A DNA stretch of 64,000 bases from Patulibacter americanus DSM 16676 (GCF_000420025.1 NZ_ATUD01000001.1:124001-188000), one strand, 5' to 3'; counted from the stretch's first letter, positions 35,467 through 44,057 are shown. Notes: a model not told the origin generated them from the letters alone. Numbers and translations are program-made.

Positions 35467-36201
35467 ATGGATCCCGCGCTCGGCACCGTCCGCTCCCTGC
35501 ACCGGTTCCCGGTCAAGTCCATGCGCGGCGAGACGCTGGGGCGCGCGGCCCTGGACGAAGCGGGCCTCGAGGGCGATCGCGCCTGGGCGCTCCTGGACCG
35601 CCTGCGCAACTGGGCGTCGGCGAAGACGAACCGCGGCCGCTGGCGGCTCGTCGACGGCATGCTCGACCTGCGCGCCGAGACCGCCGGGGACGGGGCCGTC
35701 GTCGTCACGCTCCCCGACGGCCGCACCGCCGTCGCCGGCACTGCGGACGGCGACGCGCTGCTCTCGGAGCACCTGGGCCGCGAGCTGCGGTTCGACCGGG
35801 GCGACCGCGGCTACCGCTGGGGCCGCCACCACGACGCCGCGCCCCTGCACCTCGTCACGTCCTCGACGCTGGGGGCGCTGGCCGACGACGACGGCACGCC
35901 GCTGGACCCCCTGCGCCTGCGCGCGAACGTCGTGCTCGACACCCCGCCCGGCGCGCCGGAGTTCGCGGAGGACGGCTGGGTCGGCCGGCGGCTGCGGCTC
36001 GGCGGGGCGCTGCTCCAGGTCGCCGAGGCGACGGGGCGCTGCGTGATGACGACGCGGGCGCAGGGCGACGAGGTGCCGGCCGGGCCGACGGTCCTGCGGC
36101 GCATCGGGGCACGCAACGGCGCGAACGCCGGCGTCTACCTCGCGGTCGTCCGGCCGGGCGAGGTCGCCGTCGGCGACGCGCTGGTGCCCGCCGACGCCTG
36201 A
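35467..36201 (+). CDS. MOSC-domain protein
   Basis: 244 residues: a MOSC N-terminal beta barrel (VRSLHRFPVKSMRGETLGRAALDEAGLEGDRAW) and the MOSC domain proper, with the conserved Cys in EATGRCVMTTRAQGDEVP and RIGARNGANAGVYLAVVRPGEVAVGD. The superfamily carries sulfur or the molybdenum cofactor (MoCo sulfurase C-terminus, YiiM, YcbX). Without a redox domain attached, its partner is unknown. The start with its -10 box gives the family N-terminus. Confidence 0.9.
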   Translation: MDPALGTVRSLHRFPVKSMRGETLGRAALDEAGLEGDRAWALLDRLRNWASAKTNRGRWRLVDGMLDLRAETAGDGAVVVTLPDGRTAVAGTADGDALLSEHLGRELRFDRGDRGYRWGRHHDAAPLHLVTSSTLGALADDDGTPLDPLRLRANVVLDTPPGAPEFAEDGWVGRRLRLGGALLQVAEATGRCVMTTRAQGDEVPAGPTVLRRIGARNGANAGVYLAVVRPGEVAVGDALVPADA

Positions 36202-36261
36202 GCCGGGCCGCCCGTCGCGCCCGCGGACGCCTGAGCCGGGCCCGCTGGGATACTCGCCCCG

Positions 36262-36861
36262 ATGCCTCCCGTCGGTCGCACACGACTCACCCACGCCGAG
36301 CGCCGGGCCACGATCCTCGACGCGGCGGCGCGCGTGATCGTCGACCGCGGCGTGCAGGGCTTCCGCCTGCAGGACGTGGCGGACGCGGCCGGCGTCTCCC
36401 AGCCCCTCGTCTCGTCCCACGTCTCCTCCCGCGACGAGCTCGTCGCCGAGGCGTTCGTGCGGGCCGACGAGCGCGAGCTGCAGGACGTGGAGGACGACGT
36501 CAGCGCCGCGGCACCGGGCCGGGACGCCGTCGTGCTCTTCCTCCGCCGCGCCACGATCCCGGATCAGCAGTCGAACTCCGACGGGCGTGAGCTGTGGAGC
36601 CAGGTGACGAGCCGCTCGCGGTTCTCCCCCGTCGTCCGCGAGGCGGTGCGCGCCCGACAGGGCGCGTGGGTCGCGGCGCTGGCCGCGACGCTGCGCGCCG
36701 GTCGCGGCCGGGACGTCCCCGACGGCCTGGACGTCGACGCCGTGGCCACGCTGCTGATCACGATCTCCGACGGCCTGGGCCCGGCGCTGAACGGCGGTCT
36801 CGTCGACGCCGACGCCGCCACCCGGGTGCTCGACGACGCGCTCGACGCCGTCCTGCGCTGA
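36262..36861 (+). CDS. TetR-family transcriptional regulator
   Basis: 199 residues. N-terminal helix-turn-helix: LTHAERRATILDAAARVIVDRGVQGFRLQDVADAAGVSQPLVSSHVSSRDELVAEAF. The C-terminal ligand-binding part is divergent, as usual. It precedes an MFS exporter on the same strand, with a perfect 18-bp palindrome between them. This is the classic arrangement of a drug- or metabolite-responsive repressor with its exporter. ATG at 36262; a TACTCG sequence 5 nt upstream is an imperfect -10. Confidence 0.92.
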   Translation: MPPVGRTRLTHAERRATILDAAARVIVDRGVQGFRLQDVADAAGVSQPLVSSHVSSRDELVAEAFVRADERELQDVEDDVSAAAPGRDAVVLFLRRATIPDQQSNSDGRELWSQVTSRSRFSPVVREAVRARQGAWVAALAATLRAGRGRDVPDGLDVDAVATLLITISDGLGPALNGGLVDADAATRVLDDALDAVLR

Positions 36862-36903
36862 GCCGCGTCGACGCCGTCGGCTGCGTGCGCGCTCGCACGC
36901 CTA

Positions 36904-36921
36904 ACTGATGCGCGCATCAGT
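36904..36921. promoter_or_regulatory. TetR operator in front of the MFS gene
   Basis: Perfect 18-bp palindrome ACTGATGCGCGCATCAGT. It ends 3 nt before a GTG and 12 nt before the ATG of the MFS gene, so a bound repressor would cover the promoter or start. No second copy precedes tetR. Confidence 0.75.
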
Positions 36922-36933
36922 AACGTGATCGTC

Positions 36934-38160
36934 ATGTCCACGACCACGGCGATACCCAGCAGCCCAGCGGTCGCCGCGCTGCGCAGCCCCGGCGTGGCCC
37001 GGCTCCTCCTGCTGTCCCTGGTGGCCCGCGCGCCAGAGGCCGTGATCGGCCTGCTGTTCCTCCTCCGCGCCCGCGACCTGGGCGGCTCCTACGCCCTGGC
37101 CGGCGGGGTCTCCGCCGTCGCCGGCGTCGGCATGGCCTTCGGCGCTCCGCTGCTCGGCAAGGCGATCGACCGCCTCGGCCAGCCCGTGGTGCTCGTCTGC
37201 AGCGTCACGATCGCCAGCGTCACCGCGCTGGTCGCCGGCCTGCTGCCGAACTCGAGCCCCGCCTGGATCCTGCTCCCCTTCGCGCTCGTCTCGGGCGCGT
37301 TCCAGCCGCCGATCGCGCCCTGCCTGCGTGCCCTCTTCGGCCACATCGTGCCCGACCCGACGGTCCGCCACGCCGCGCTCGCGGTCGAGGCGTCGACGCA
37401 GGAGATCACCTTCATGGTCGGCCCGCTGGTCTTCATCAGCCTGATCGCCGCGCACGACCCGGCGCTCGGCCTGATCGCCGCCAGCGTCGCCCTCTTCCTC
37501 GCCACCGTGCTCTTCGCCCGCTCGCCCGAGTCCCGCGCGATGCCCGCGACCCGCGAGCGGCGCTCCGCCGGGGCGAGCCCGCTCAAGCGCGCGTCGATCC
37601 GCACGCTCCTCGCCATCACCACGGGCATCGGCTTCACCTTCGGCGCGGCCGAGGTCGCGATCAGCGCGAGCGCGGAGGAGGCCGGCCGCCCCGCCGCCCT
37701 CGGCCTGCTGCTCGCCGCGTACTGCATCGGCAGCCTCGTGGCGGGCCTGTGGTCCGCGCATCACGGCCCCGCGGCGTCGCCGATCCGCACGCTGCTCGTG
37801 CTGCTCGCCGCCAGCACCGTCGGCCACGGCCTGCTGGCCGTCGCACCGAACCTGTGGACCGTCGGCGCCGTCCTCGTCGTCGCCGGCGCGGCCATCGCCC
37901 CGCTGTTCGCGACGGTCTACGGCCTGTGCGGCAAGCTCGCCGCGGAGGGCACCGTGACTGAGGCCTTCACGTGGCTCGGCTCCGGCATGTTCGCGGGCGC
38001 GGCGTTCGGTGCCGCGGCCGCCGGCGGGCTCGTGAGCCTGACCTCCCCCGCCGCCGCGTTCGCGGCCGCGGCTGCGGCCACCGGCCTCGCACTGCTGGCC
38101 GTCACCGTCACCCGGGACGCGCTGCGCCCGGGCGCCGACGCGGCACGCGCGGCCGCCTAG
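36934..38160 (+). CDS. MFS transporter (efflux type)
   Basis: About 408 residues with 12 hydrophobic segments. GKAIDRLGQPVVLV between helices 2 and 3 is the MFS loop motif (G-x-x-x-D-R). FALVSGAFQPPIAPCLRALF and the repeated small-residue helices resemble actinobacterial putative drug/metabolite exporters. No substrate-specific motif is seen. ATG at 36934 chosen; GTG at 36925 would add three residues. Likely controlled by the TetR protein upstream through the 18-bp palindrome. Confidence 0.88.
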   Translation: MSTTTAIPSSPAVAALRSPGVARLLLLSLVARAPEAVIGLLFLLRARDLGGSYALAGGVSAVAGVGMAFGAPLLGKAIDRLGQPVVLVCSVTIASVTALVAGLLPNSSPAWILLPFALVSGAFQPPIAPCLRALFGHIVPDPTVRHAALAVEASTQEITFMVGPLVFISLIAAHDPALGLIAASVALFLATVLFARSPESRAMPATRERRSAGASPLKRASIRTLLAITTGIGFTFGAAEVAISASAEEAGRPAALGLLLAAYCIGSLVAGLWSAHHGPAASPIRTLLVLLAASTVGHGLLAVAPNLWTVGAVLVVAGAAIAPLFATVYGLCGKLAAEGTVTEAFTWLGSGMFAGAAFGAAAAGGLVSLTSPAAAFAAAAAATGLALLAVTVTRDALRPGADAARAAA

Positions 38161-38193
38161 GCGTTCCGCCGGCCCCGCCCCGCACCCGGGGCT

Positions 38194-38228
38194 GGGCCGG
38201 CCGCGCGGGCCCGGCCCCCGGCCGGCCC
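38194..38228. terminator. GC-rich hairpin between convergent genes
   Basis: Arms GGGCCGGCC (38194-38202) and GGCCGGCCC (38220-38228) with a 17-nt GC-rich loop, between the ends of the MFS gene and the ABC1 kinase gene. No T tract. Confidence 0.4.
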
Positions 38229-38233
38229 GTGGC

Positions 38234-39691
38234 TCAGCGGCCGCGCCCGGCCAGCCAGGCCCGCTCGATCCGCCCGAGCTCGCTGTCGGGCTCGCCGTCC
38301 ATGAGCCACTCCCGCACGATGCGGTGGTAGTTCAGGCGGGCATCGAGCTGCGCGCAGACGGCGATCGCCATGCCGCCGAGGCGGAGGCTCCAGACGTACT
38401 CCGCGGGCACGGTGGCCCGGCGGACCTTCGCCCAGTGCGGGGCGCGCGGGTCCGAGACCTCGAAGACCATCGTCGCGACGTCCTCGGGCACGAGGTGGGC
38501 GACCTCGTCGTCCATCGCGAACCACACGAGCTTCTCGGCGATCTCCATCGCGTCCTGCGCGGTGAAGCCGATGCTCGGCGGGATCCAGCGCACGTCGATC
38601 ATGTGCTGCAGGAGCGCCTCGCCGTCACGGGCCATGCAGAGCCGGATCGTCTCGGCCTGCAGCTCGACCATCTCGCGCGAGATGCGGTGGAAGAGCCCGA
38701 AGTCGAGGAACGCGACGCGGCCGTCGGCGAGCAGGATCGAGTTGCCCGGGTGCGGGTCGGCGGAGAACTGCCCGTCACGCCACACGCTGCCGTAGTAGAA
38801 GCGGAAGACGATCTCCGCGAGGCGGTTGCGCTCCTCCTGGTCCTTGCCCTGCCAGGCCTCGAAGCCCTCGCCCTGCACGAACTCGGTGACGGTCACGCGC
38901 TTGCCGCACAGCTCGGTGGCGACGCCGGGGACGACAACGAACGGGTGGCCGCGGTAGAGCCGCGCCATCGAGCGCTGGTTCTGCGCCTCGAGCTCGTAGT
39001 CGAGCTCCTCGATCGTGCGCTCGCGGATCTCGTCGCCCACCGCCTGCACGTCCATGCCGGGCGCCACCGCCTTCGCCAGCCGCAGGATCAGGCCGAGGTT
39101 CTGCAGGTCGGAGCGGACGGCGACGTCGATCCCGGGGTACTGCACCTTGACCGCGGCGACGTCCGTCTCCCAGCCGCGCGGCTTTTCGTGCAGCCGGGCA
39201 CGGTAGACCTGACCGATGGACGCGGCACCGATCGGCGTCTCGTCGAACTCGGCGAAGACGTCCGTGAGCCCCTGCCCCATGTCGGCCTCGATGACCCGCT
39301 TCATGTCGCGGAACGCGACGCTCGGGGCCATGTCGCGCAGCTTCGCGAGCTTGCGCTGGAACTCCTCGCGGTGCTCCGGCGGCACCAGCCCGACGTCCAT
39401 GAAGCTCAGGACCTGGCCGACCTTCATGGCCGCGCCCTTCATCGTCCCGAGCACGTCGACGATCTGGTCCGCCGTGCGGAACTGCTGCTCCGACATGCGC
39501 TGGGAGCGCTCCTCGTCCGTGCGGCCGAGGTTCGTCACGCGCGTCGCACCCTCGCGCGCCGCGACGCCGGCGGCGAGGCGGCCGAGGGACGCCGCCCGGC
39601 GGTAGCGCCCGGTCGGCATCACCTCGGTGCGCTCGTCGCCCTCGACGCCGGCCTCGTCGGGTCGCCGGCGCCGGCTGCGTCGTTCGGCCAT
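38234..39691 (-). CDS. ABC1/UbiB-family atypical protein kinase
   Basis: 485 residues. ABC1 hallmarks: the N-terminal KxGQ motif (GAAMKVGQVLSFMD), the Ala-rich nucleotide loop (PIGAASIGQVYRARL), the catalytic lysine region AAVKVQYPGI, and the DPHPGN and FLDFGLF metal/catalytic motifs. UbiB/ADCK proteins support quinone biosynthesis; actinobacteria use menaquinone, so the exact role is unclear. No membrane helix is evident at the C-terminus. Starts at ATG 39691 with TACGAT 6 nt upstream. Confidence 0.92.
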   Translation of the reverse strand: MAERRSRRRRPDEAGVEGDERTEVMPTGRYRRAASLGRLAAGVAAREGATRVTNLGRTDEERSQRMSEQQFRTADQIVDVLGTMKGAAMKVGQVLSFMDVGLVPPEHREEFQRKLAKLRDMAPSVAFRDMKRVIEADMGQGLTDVFAEFDETPIGAASIGQVYRARLHEKPRGWETDVAAVKVQYPGIDVAVRSDLQNLGLILRLAKAVAPGMDVQAVGDEIRERTIEELDYELEAQNQRSMARLYRGHPFVVVPGVATELCGKRVTVTEFVQGEGFEAWQGKDQEERNRLAEIVFRFYYGSVWRDGQFSADPHPGNSILLADGRVAFLDFGLFHRISREMVELQAETIRLCMARDGEALLQHMIDVRWIPPSIGFTAQDAMEIAEKLVWFAMDDEVAHLVPEDVATMVFEVSDPRAPHWAKVRRATVPAEYVWSLRLGGMAIAVCAQLDARLNYHRIVREWLMDGEPDSELGRIERAWLAGRGR

Positions 39692-39697
39692 GGAGCG

Positions 39698-39703
39698 ATC
39701 GTA
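39698..39703 (-). promoter_or_regulatory. -10 element TACGAT, leaderless type
   Basis: TACGAT on the minus strand (39703-39698) ends 6 nt before the ABC1 kinase ATG at 39691. Confidence 0.5.
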
Positions 39704-39740
39704 CTCCGGGTCGGACCGGGCCCCCTTCGCCCTACACCTG

Positions 39741-39998
39741 CTACTGCTCGTAGTGCTCGACGGTGTCCGCGTCGCGGACGTTCGCCTCGTCGGGGTCGCG
39801 GCCGGCCTCGCGCAGCGCGCGGCGCTGGCGCAGCAGGTCCCAGAGCTGGTCCAGGCGCACCTGCACGCGCTCGAGCTCGGCCTGCTCGTCGTCGGTGAGG
39901 CCGCGCCCGCCGTGGTCGGCGTGCTCGCGCAGCTCCTTCTCGCGCGCGACGAGCTGCTCGATGCGGTCTTCCTGCGGCTGATCGGGGTCCTGGGCCAT
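39741..39998 (-). CDS. DUF2630 family small protein
   Basis: 85 residues, highly charged, almost wholly helical: RIEQLVAREKELREHADHGG, then a turn, then LTDDEQAELERVQVRLDQLWDLLRQRRALREAG, ending in DTVEHYEQ. This is the DUF2630 family common in Actinobacteria, of unknown function, probably a short coiled-coil hairpin. A modest GGAG site precedes the ATG. Confidence 0.88.
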   Translation of the reverse strand: MAQDPDQPQEDRIEQLVAREKELREHADHGGRGLTDDEQAELERVQVRLDQLWDLLRQRRALREAGRDPDEANVRDADTVEHYEQ

Positions 39999-40047
39999 GG
40001 GGGTCTCCTACGTGGGGTGGGGCGGGTGCTGAAGCGGGCGGCGCCGC

Positions 40048-40095
40048 GTCTCAGGGGCGGCGAACCTTGCTGCCGGGGACGAGATCGTCAGCCCC
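40048..40095. repeat. 48-bp direct repeat, copy 1 (orphan copy of MBL gene end)
   Basis: Identical to 40131-40178. Read on the minus strand it encodes the last 14 codons of the MBL hydrolase plus its stop (ADDLVPGSKVRRP then TGA), but here it is detached from any gene. Offset from copy 2 is 83 bp. Confidence 0.9.
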
Positions 40096-40118
40096 CGAAC
40101 GTGGCGGTGACGATCTCG
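40080..40118. terminator. 11-bp hairpin inside the duplicated segment
   Basis: Arms CGAGATCGTCA (40080-40090) and TGACGATCTCG (40108-40118), 17-nt loop. Lies just downstream of the MBL stop on the minus strand and could end that transcript. Confidence 0.5.
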
Positions 40119-40130
40119 ACCCGGCCACAG

Positions 40131-40178
40131 GTCTCAGGGGCGGCGAACCTTGCTGCCGGGGACGAGATCGTCAGCCCC
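40131..40178. repeat. 48-bp direct repeat, copy 2 (native 3' end of MBL gene)
   Basis: Native copy: the 3' end of the MBL hydrolase gene plus 3 bp beyond its stop. Partner of the orphan copy at 40048-40095. Confidence 0.9.
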
Positions 40179-40922
40179 GTCCGGCCAGCGGATCCAGCAC
40201 TTCGTGCCGCCGTCGTAGTCGGCGGCCTCGAGGACGAGGCGCACGTCGTGCTCCTGGGTGATGCCGTCGTCGTCGGGCAGCGACACGATCACGGGCGCGT
40301 CGCCCTCGGGGTCGAGGCCGCGCCAGACGCGCACGAACGGGTTGTGCTCGCGCTCGTGACCGATGGTCGACGGGCGGTTGTGCCCCGAGACGACGACGGT
40401 CTCGTCCGGCAGCTCCAGCAGCGTGTCCATGATGGACGAGCGCAGGTCCTCGAAGGTCGTGTGGCCCGGGGCGCGCACGCCGGCGACGGACTCGCGGAAG
40501 AGCGTGTCGCCCGTGAAGACGTGGCCGTGGCCGACGAAGCTCAGCATGCCGGCGGTGTGGCCGGGCGTCGCCACGGCCTTGAGCTCGAGGTCGTCGCCGA
40601 TGCGGATGACCTCGCCGTCCTCGATGTTCTGGGTGAAGCCCGTGACGAACTCCTCGGCCAGGGGCTGCTCGAACGCGTGGATCATCACGTCGACGCGGCC
40701 GACGCGGTCGAGGATCTCCTCGAGCTCGGAGACGTGGTCGTAGTGGTGGTGCGTGAGGAGCACCGCCGCGGGCGTCATCCCGTGGCGCGCCGCGGCCTCC
40801 ATCATCTTCGCGGCGTCGGCGCCCGCGTCGACGAAGGCGCAGGGCCCGCCGGGGAACCCCACGACGTAGGAGTTGCCCACGAAAGCGGGGATCTCGATGC
40901 GTTCGACGACGAGGTCGGCCAT
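40134..40922 (-). CDS. MBL-fold hydrolase, glyoxalase II-like
   Basis: 262 residues. N-terminus reads NSYVVGFPGGPCAFVDAG; zinc motif LTHHHYDH (His58, His60, Asp62, His63); later ATPGHTAGMLSFV, FTGDTLFRESVAG and VVSGHNRPSTIGHERE supply the remaining ligands. The C-terminal 50 residues form a small beta domain ending SKVRRP. Close in layout to hydroxyacylglutathione hydrolase and related thioester hydrolases; with a glyoxalase-type gene next door it may act in methylglyoxal detoxification. Its 3' end is partly duplicated downstream. Confidence 0.88.
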   Translation of the reverse strand: MADLVVERIEIPAFVGNSYVVGFPGGPCAFVDAGADAAKMMEAAARHGMTPAAVLLTHHHYDHVSELEEILDRVGRVDVMIHAFEQPLAEEFVTGFTQNIEDGEVIRIGDDLELKAVATPGHTAGMLSFVGHGHVFTGDTLFRESVAGVRAPGHTTFEDLRSSIMDTLLELPDETVVVSGHNRPSTIGHEREHNPFVRVWRGLDPEGDAPVIVSLPDDDGITQEHDVRLVLEAADYDGGTKCWIRWPDGADDLVPGSKVRRP

Positions 40923-41049
40923 GCCCCGATGCTCGCATACGCCGGGGGTCGGTCCGTGGCGACCGCGGTCGGCCGGCGCAGGGGTCGAGCGCCGCGGCCG
41001 AGCGCCGGCCCGCCGGCGAGGCGTGACGGGTGCCGGCGGTTGCGCTGGG

Positions 41050-41055
41050 TACTCT
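41050..41055 (+). promoter_or_regulatory. -10 element TACTCT, leaderless type
   Basis: TACTCT ends 6 nt before the VOC protein ATG at 41062. Confidence 0.5.
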
Positions 41056-41061
41056 CGCCCC

Positions 41062-41442
41062 ATGGCCAGCCTGCTGCACACCTGTTACCGCATCGGCGAC
41101 ATCGATCGGTCCGTGGCGTTCTACTCCGCGCTGGGCTTCGAGGAGATCCGCCGCTCGCCCGTCGGCGACTCGGCGACGAACGTCTTCATGGGCCTGCCCG
41201 GTGACGGGCCGCGGCTCGAGCTCACCTACAACCACGGCGTCTCGGAGTACGAGATCGGCACGGGCTACGGCCACATCGCCGTCTCGTCCGCCGACCTCGA
41301 CGCCACGCTCGCCGAGCTGGCGGAGCAGGGCATCACCCCGGAGAAGCCGCCCTACCGCGTGAAGCAGGGCGGCTCGCGCCTGTGCTTCGTCCGCGATCCC
41401 GACGGGTACCGCATCGAGCTGCTCGAGCGCACGAACGACTGA
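41062..41442 (+). CDS. Glyoxalase I-like VOC protein (lactoylglutathione lyase family)
   Basis: 126 residues, one VOC module pair. Metal ligands in glyoxalase I order are all visible: His6 (SLLHTCYR), Glu53 (RLELTYN), His71 (GYGHIAVS) and Glu119 (YRIELLE). The ligand set supports real metal-dependent lyase activity on a thiol-methylglyoxal adduct; the thiol in actinobacteria may be mycothiol or another low-molecular-weight thiol. Its stop overlaps the next start by 1 nt (TGATG). Confidence 0.9.
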   Translation: MASLLHTCYRIGDIDRSVAFYSALGFEEIRRSPVGDSATNVFMGLPGDGPRLELTYNHGVSEYEIGTGYGHIAVSSADLDATLAELAEQGITPEKPPYRVKQGGSRLCFVRDPDGYRIELLERTND

Positions 41443-43031
41443 TGGCGACGCCGTCGCGGGACCTCGCCGCGCGCCGCGCGGTCGTCGACCTGGGCTCGAA
41501 CACGTTCCGCATGGTCGTCTTCGCGGTCGACCCGACCCGCGAGGTCGCGGCCCTGCCCGGCGGCGCGTGGCGCCAGACGGCCGAGCTGTACGAGCCCGTG
41601 CGCATCGGGGCCGAGCTCGGCCCTGACGGCGCGCTGCAGCCCCGCGCGCTCGGCCGGGCGTTCACCGCGATCCAGCTGTTCGACCACTTCTGCCGGGCCC
41701 ACGGCCTGACGTCGGAGCGCATCGACGCCGTCGCCACGAGCGCGATCCGCGAGGCGCCGAACCAGGCCGAGATCCTGGAGGACGGCCGCGCGCAGGCGCT
41801 GCTGAAGCCCCGGGTCATCAGCCAGGCGCAGGAGGCCGCCTACGGCCACCTCGCGGCGGTGAACTCCACGACGCTCTCGGACGGCGGCGTGCTCGACATC
41901 GGCGGCGGCTCGATGCAGCTCGTCCGCACCCGCGACCGCCGCGCGGCCGACGCCCGCTCGTGGCGGCTGGGCGCGGTGCGCACGACGGAGACGTTCCTGC
42001 CGGGCGACGGCCCCGCGAGCAAGCACGGCCTCAAGGCGCTGCGCAAGCACGTGGAGGACGAGCTGCTGCAGGCCCCGTGGGTGGAGGACGTCGGGGACCG
42101 GCTCGTGGGCGTCGGGGGCGCCGTGCGCAACCTCGCCACCGCGGTCCAGCACCGCCACGGCTCGACCGACCTGGGCGTGCAGGGCGTCCGCGTCTCGCGC
42201 GACACCCTCGAGGCGCTCGTCGACGACCTCGCCGCGATGTCGCCGAAGGAGCGCGGCCAGGTCGACGGCATCAAGCCCTCCCGCGGCGACGTCATCCTCG
42301 GTGCCGCAGTCACGATCGCCACCGTCCTGCGGGTCACAGGCATCGAGGCGGTCGAGGCCACGGAGTTCGGCCTGCGCGAGGGCGTGTTCCTCGACCGCCA
42401 GCTCGAGGGCGTGCACGGCGACACCGGGCTCGCCGCCTACCCCGACGTGCGCGAGGCGTCCGTGCGCAACCTCGCCGCGCGCTACGACGACGACGTCGCG
42501 CACTCCGCGCACGTGGAGCGCCTGGCGCTCGAGCTCTTCGACGGCTTCGCCGCCGCGGGCGTCGGCGACGGCGACCCCACGGAGCGCGGGCTGCTCTCCG
42601 CCGCCGCGGCGCTGCACGACATCGGCATGGCCATCGGCTACGACGACCACCACAAGCACGGCCGCTACCTCGTCGTGACGAACGGCCTGCCCGGGTTCTC
42701 GCCCGCCGAGACCGCCCTCGTGGGTCAGGGCATCCGCTACCACCGCAAGGGCAACCCGACGATGGGGCCGTTCCGCGCGCTGACGGAGAAGGACGACGAG
42801 GCCCGCCTGGGCCGGATGGCCGCGCTCCTGCGGCTGGCCGAGGGCATGGACCGCGGGCACGACGGGGCCGTCCGCTCCGTCACCGTCCGGCGCGAGGGCG
42901 ACGACGTCGTGCTCCACATGGCCTGCGGCCCCGACGGCGCCCCCGTCGCGCGCTGGGCGGCCGAGGGGCAGGCCGGGCTCGTGCGCCGGGCGTTCGGCGT
43001 CGGGCTGACCGTCACGGAGTCGGGCGCCTGA
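41442..43031 (+). CDS. Exopolyphosphatase / pppGpp phosphatase family protein (Ppx/GppA)
   Basis: 529 residues. ASKHA-fold N-terminus with AVVDLGSNTFRMVVF, phosphate loops VLDIGGGSMQLV and VGVGGAVRNLA, and Glu in ATSAIREAPNQ. The C-terminal domain carries the HD-like motif LLSAAAALHDIGMAIGYDDHHKHGRYLV and LRLAEGMDRGHDG, as in long Ppx/GppA proteins. It degrades polyphosphate or pppGpp. Overlaps the glyoxalase gene by 1 nt and is followed by a Nudix hydrolase with its own -10 box. Confidence 0.9.
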   Translation: MATPSRDLAARRAVVDLGSNTFRMVVFAVDPTREVAALPGGAWRQTAELYEPVRIGAELGPDGALQPRALGRAFTAIQLFDHFCRAHGLTSERIDAVATSAIREAPNQAEILEDGRAQALLKPRVISQAQEAAYGHLAAVNSTTLSDGGVLDIGGGSMQLVRTRDRRAADARSWRLGAVRTTETFLPGDGPASKHGLKALRKHVEDELLQAPWVEDVGDRLVGVGGAVRNLATAVQHRHGSTDLGVQGVRVSRDTLEALVDDLAAMSPKERGQVDGIKPSRGDVILGAAVTIATVLRVTGIEAVEATEFGLREGVFLDRQLEGVHGDTGLAAYPDVREASVRNLAARYDDDVAHSAHVERLALELFDGFAAAGVGDGDPTERGLLSAAAALHDIGMAIGYDDHHKHGRYLVVTNGLPGFSPAETALVGQGIRYHRKGNPTMGPFRALTEKDDEARLGRMAALLRLAEGMDRGHDGAVRSVTVRREGDDVVLHMACGPDGAPVARWAAEGQAGLVRRAFGVGLTVTESGA

Positions 43032-43037
43032 GGCACC

Positions 43038-43043
43038 TAGAAT
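43038..43043 (+). promoter_or_regulatory. -10 element TAGAAT, leaderless type
   Basis: TAGAAT ends 7 nt before the ATG at 43051. An earlier in-frame ATG at 43042 overlaps the box itself, so 43051 is preferred as start. Confidence 0.5.
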
Positions 43044-43050
43044 GGACCCG

Positions 43051-43710
43051 ATGAGCCCGGGTCCCACCATCCTCGCGCGCGGCCCGTGGGCCCCGGACGA
43101 GGTGCGCTACACCTGGGCCGCCGAGCCGTTCGTCGCAGACCGCGAGCAGACGGACGCCGCCGACGCCGCGATCCAGGCGCTGAAGGACCACGACTCGCCC
43201 AGCCACGACGGGGTCTCGACCCGGCTGGCCGCGCACCACGTCGACGCGGAGGGCCGCCTGCACCTGGAGCTCGAGCCCGTCCGCTGGGCGCTGCGGCTGC
43301 TCCCGGAGGGTGCATCCCGCTCCATGACCGGGCAGTGCGTCGTCCGCGACCACGACGGCCGCTGGCTCGCCGGCCGCCGCGCCGACTGGGTGGCCACGTG
43401 GGCGGGACGCTGGACGCTCGGGGCCGGCGGCGCCGTCGACCCCGACGAGTCGCCCATGCACACGCTCGAGCGCGAGCTGCAGGAGGAGTGGAGCGTGCGC
43501 GCCGAGCGCCTGCAGGGGCTGTCCCTCGTGCTCCTGCCCAGCGACATGGTGATGTTCGTCGGCGTCGCCTGGCTGCCCGCGGGCGCCGAGGTCACGCGCG
43601 ACCCGGAGCACGACCTGCACGAGTGGTGGCCCGCCGACGTCGACGCCTGGCCCGACCACGCCGAGCCGACGCTGCGCGGCATGGCCCGTGCCGTCCAGGA
43701 CCTCTCGTGA
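43051..43710 (+). CDS. Nudix hydrolase
   Basis: 219 residues. Nudix box GGAVDPDESPMHTLERELQEEWSV keeps the G, E, RE and EE positions that bind metal, but the Gly expected after the box is Ser. The N-terminal 90 residues are family-specific and unassigned. The substrate class (NDP-X) cannot be predicted. The next gene overlaps by 4 nt (GTGA). Confidence 0.85.
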   Translation: MSPGPTILARGPWAPDEVRYTWAAEPFVADREQTDAADAAIQALKDHDSPSHDGVSTRLAAHHVDAEGRLHLELEPVRWALRLLPEGASRSMTGQCVVRDHDGRWLAGRRADWVATWAGRWTLGAGGAVDPDESPMHTLERELQEEWSVRAERLQGLSLVLLPSDMVMFVGVAWLPAGAEVTRDPEHDLHEWWPADVDAWPDHAEPTLRGMARAVQDLS

Positions 43711-44057
43711 ACAGCCTCGGCCGCATCCCCGAGGGCTCGACCGGTGGGCGCCTGCGCACCCTCGCGCCGTCGTTCCGGACGATGAAGTGGCTGTCGTTCC
43801 TGCACTCCGCGATCTACCTCGGCCTGCTGGCCTGCTGGCTCACGGGCTCGGCCCCGGGCCTGAAGACCGCGCTGGGCTGGGGCCACGGGTGGGGCTGGAT
43901 CCTCATGTGCGTCCTGACCCTCGCCGCCCTGCGGGCCCGCGTGATCCCGCTCTGGCTCGCGGGCTGCGTCGCGGTCATCGGCGCGGTCGGCCCGTTCGTC
44001 GGCTCGATCGGCTTCGTGGTCGAGCAGCGCCGCCGCGAGCGCGCGGCGGCGGCGTAG
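43707..44057 (+). CDS. Small membrane protein, DUF3817-like
   Basis: 116 residues from GTG at 43707, overlapping the Nudix stop by 4 nt. After a 25-residue N-terminus come three hydrophobic segments with short loops: KWLSFLHSAIYLGLLACWLTG, GWGWILMCVLTLAALRARVIPLWLAG and FVGSIGFVVEQRR. The helix lengths and the closing F-x-G-S-I-G-F-x-x-E pattern resemble DUF3817 integral membrane proteins. Function unknown. Confidence 0.65.
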   Translation: MNSLGRIPEGSTGGRLRTLAPSFRTMKWLSFLHSAIYLGLLACWLTGSAPGLKTALGWGHGWGWILMCVLTLAALRARVIPLWLAGCVAVIGAVGPFVGSIGFVVEQRRRERAAAA

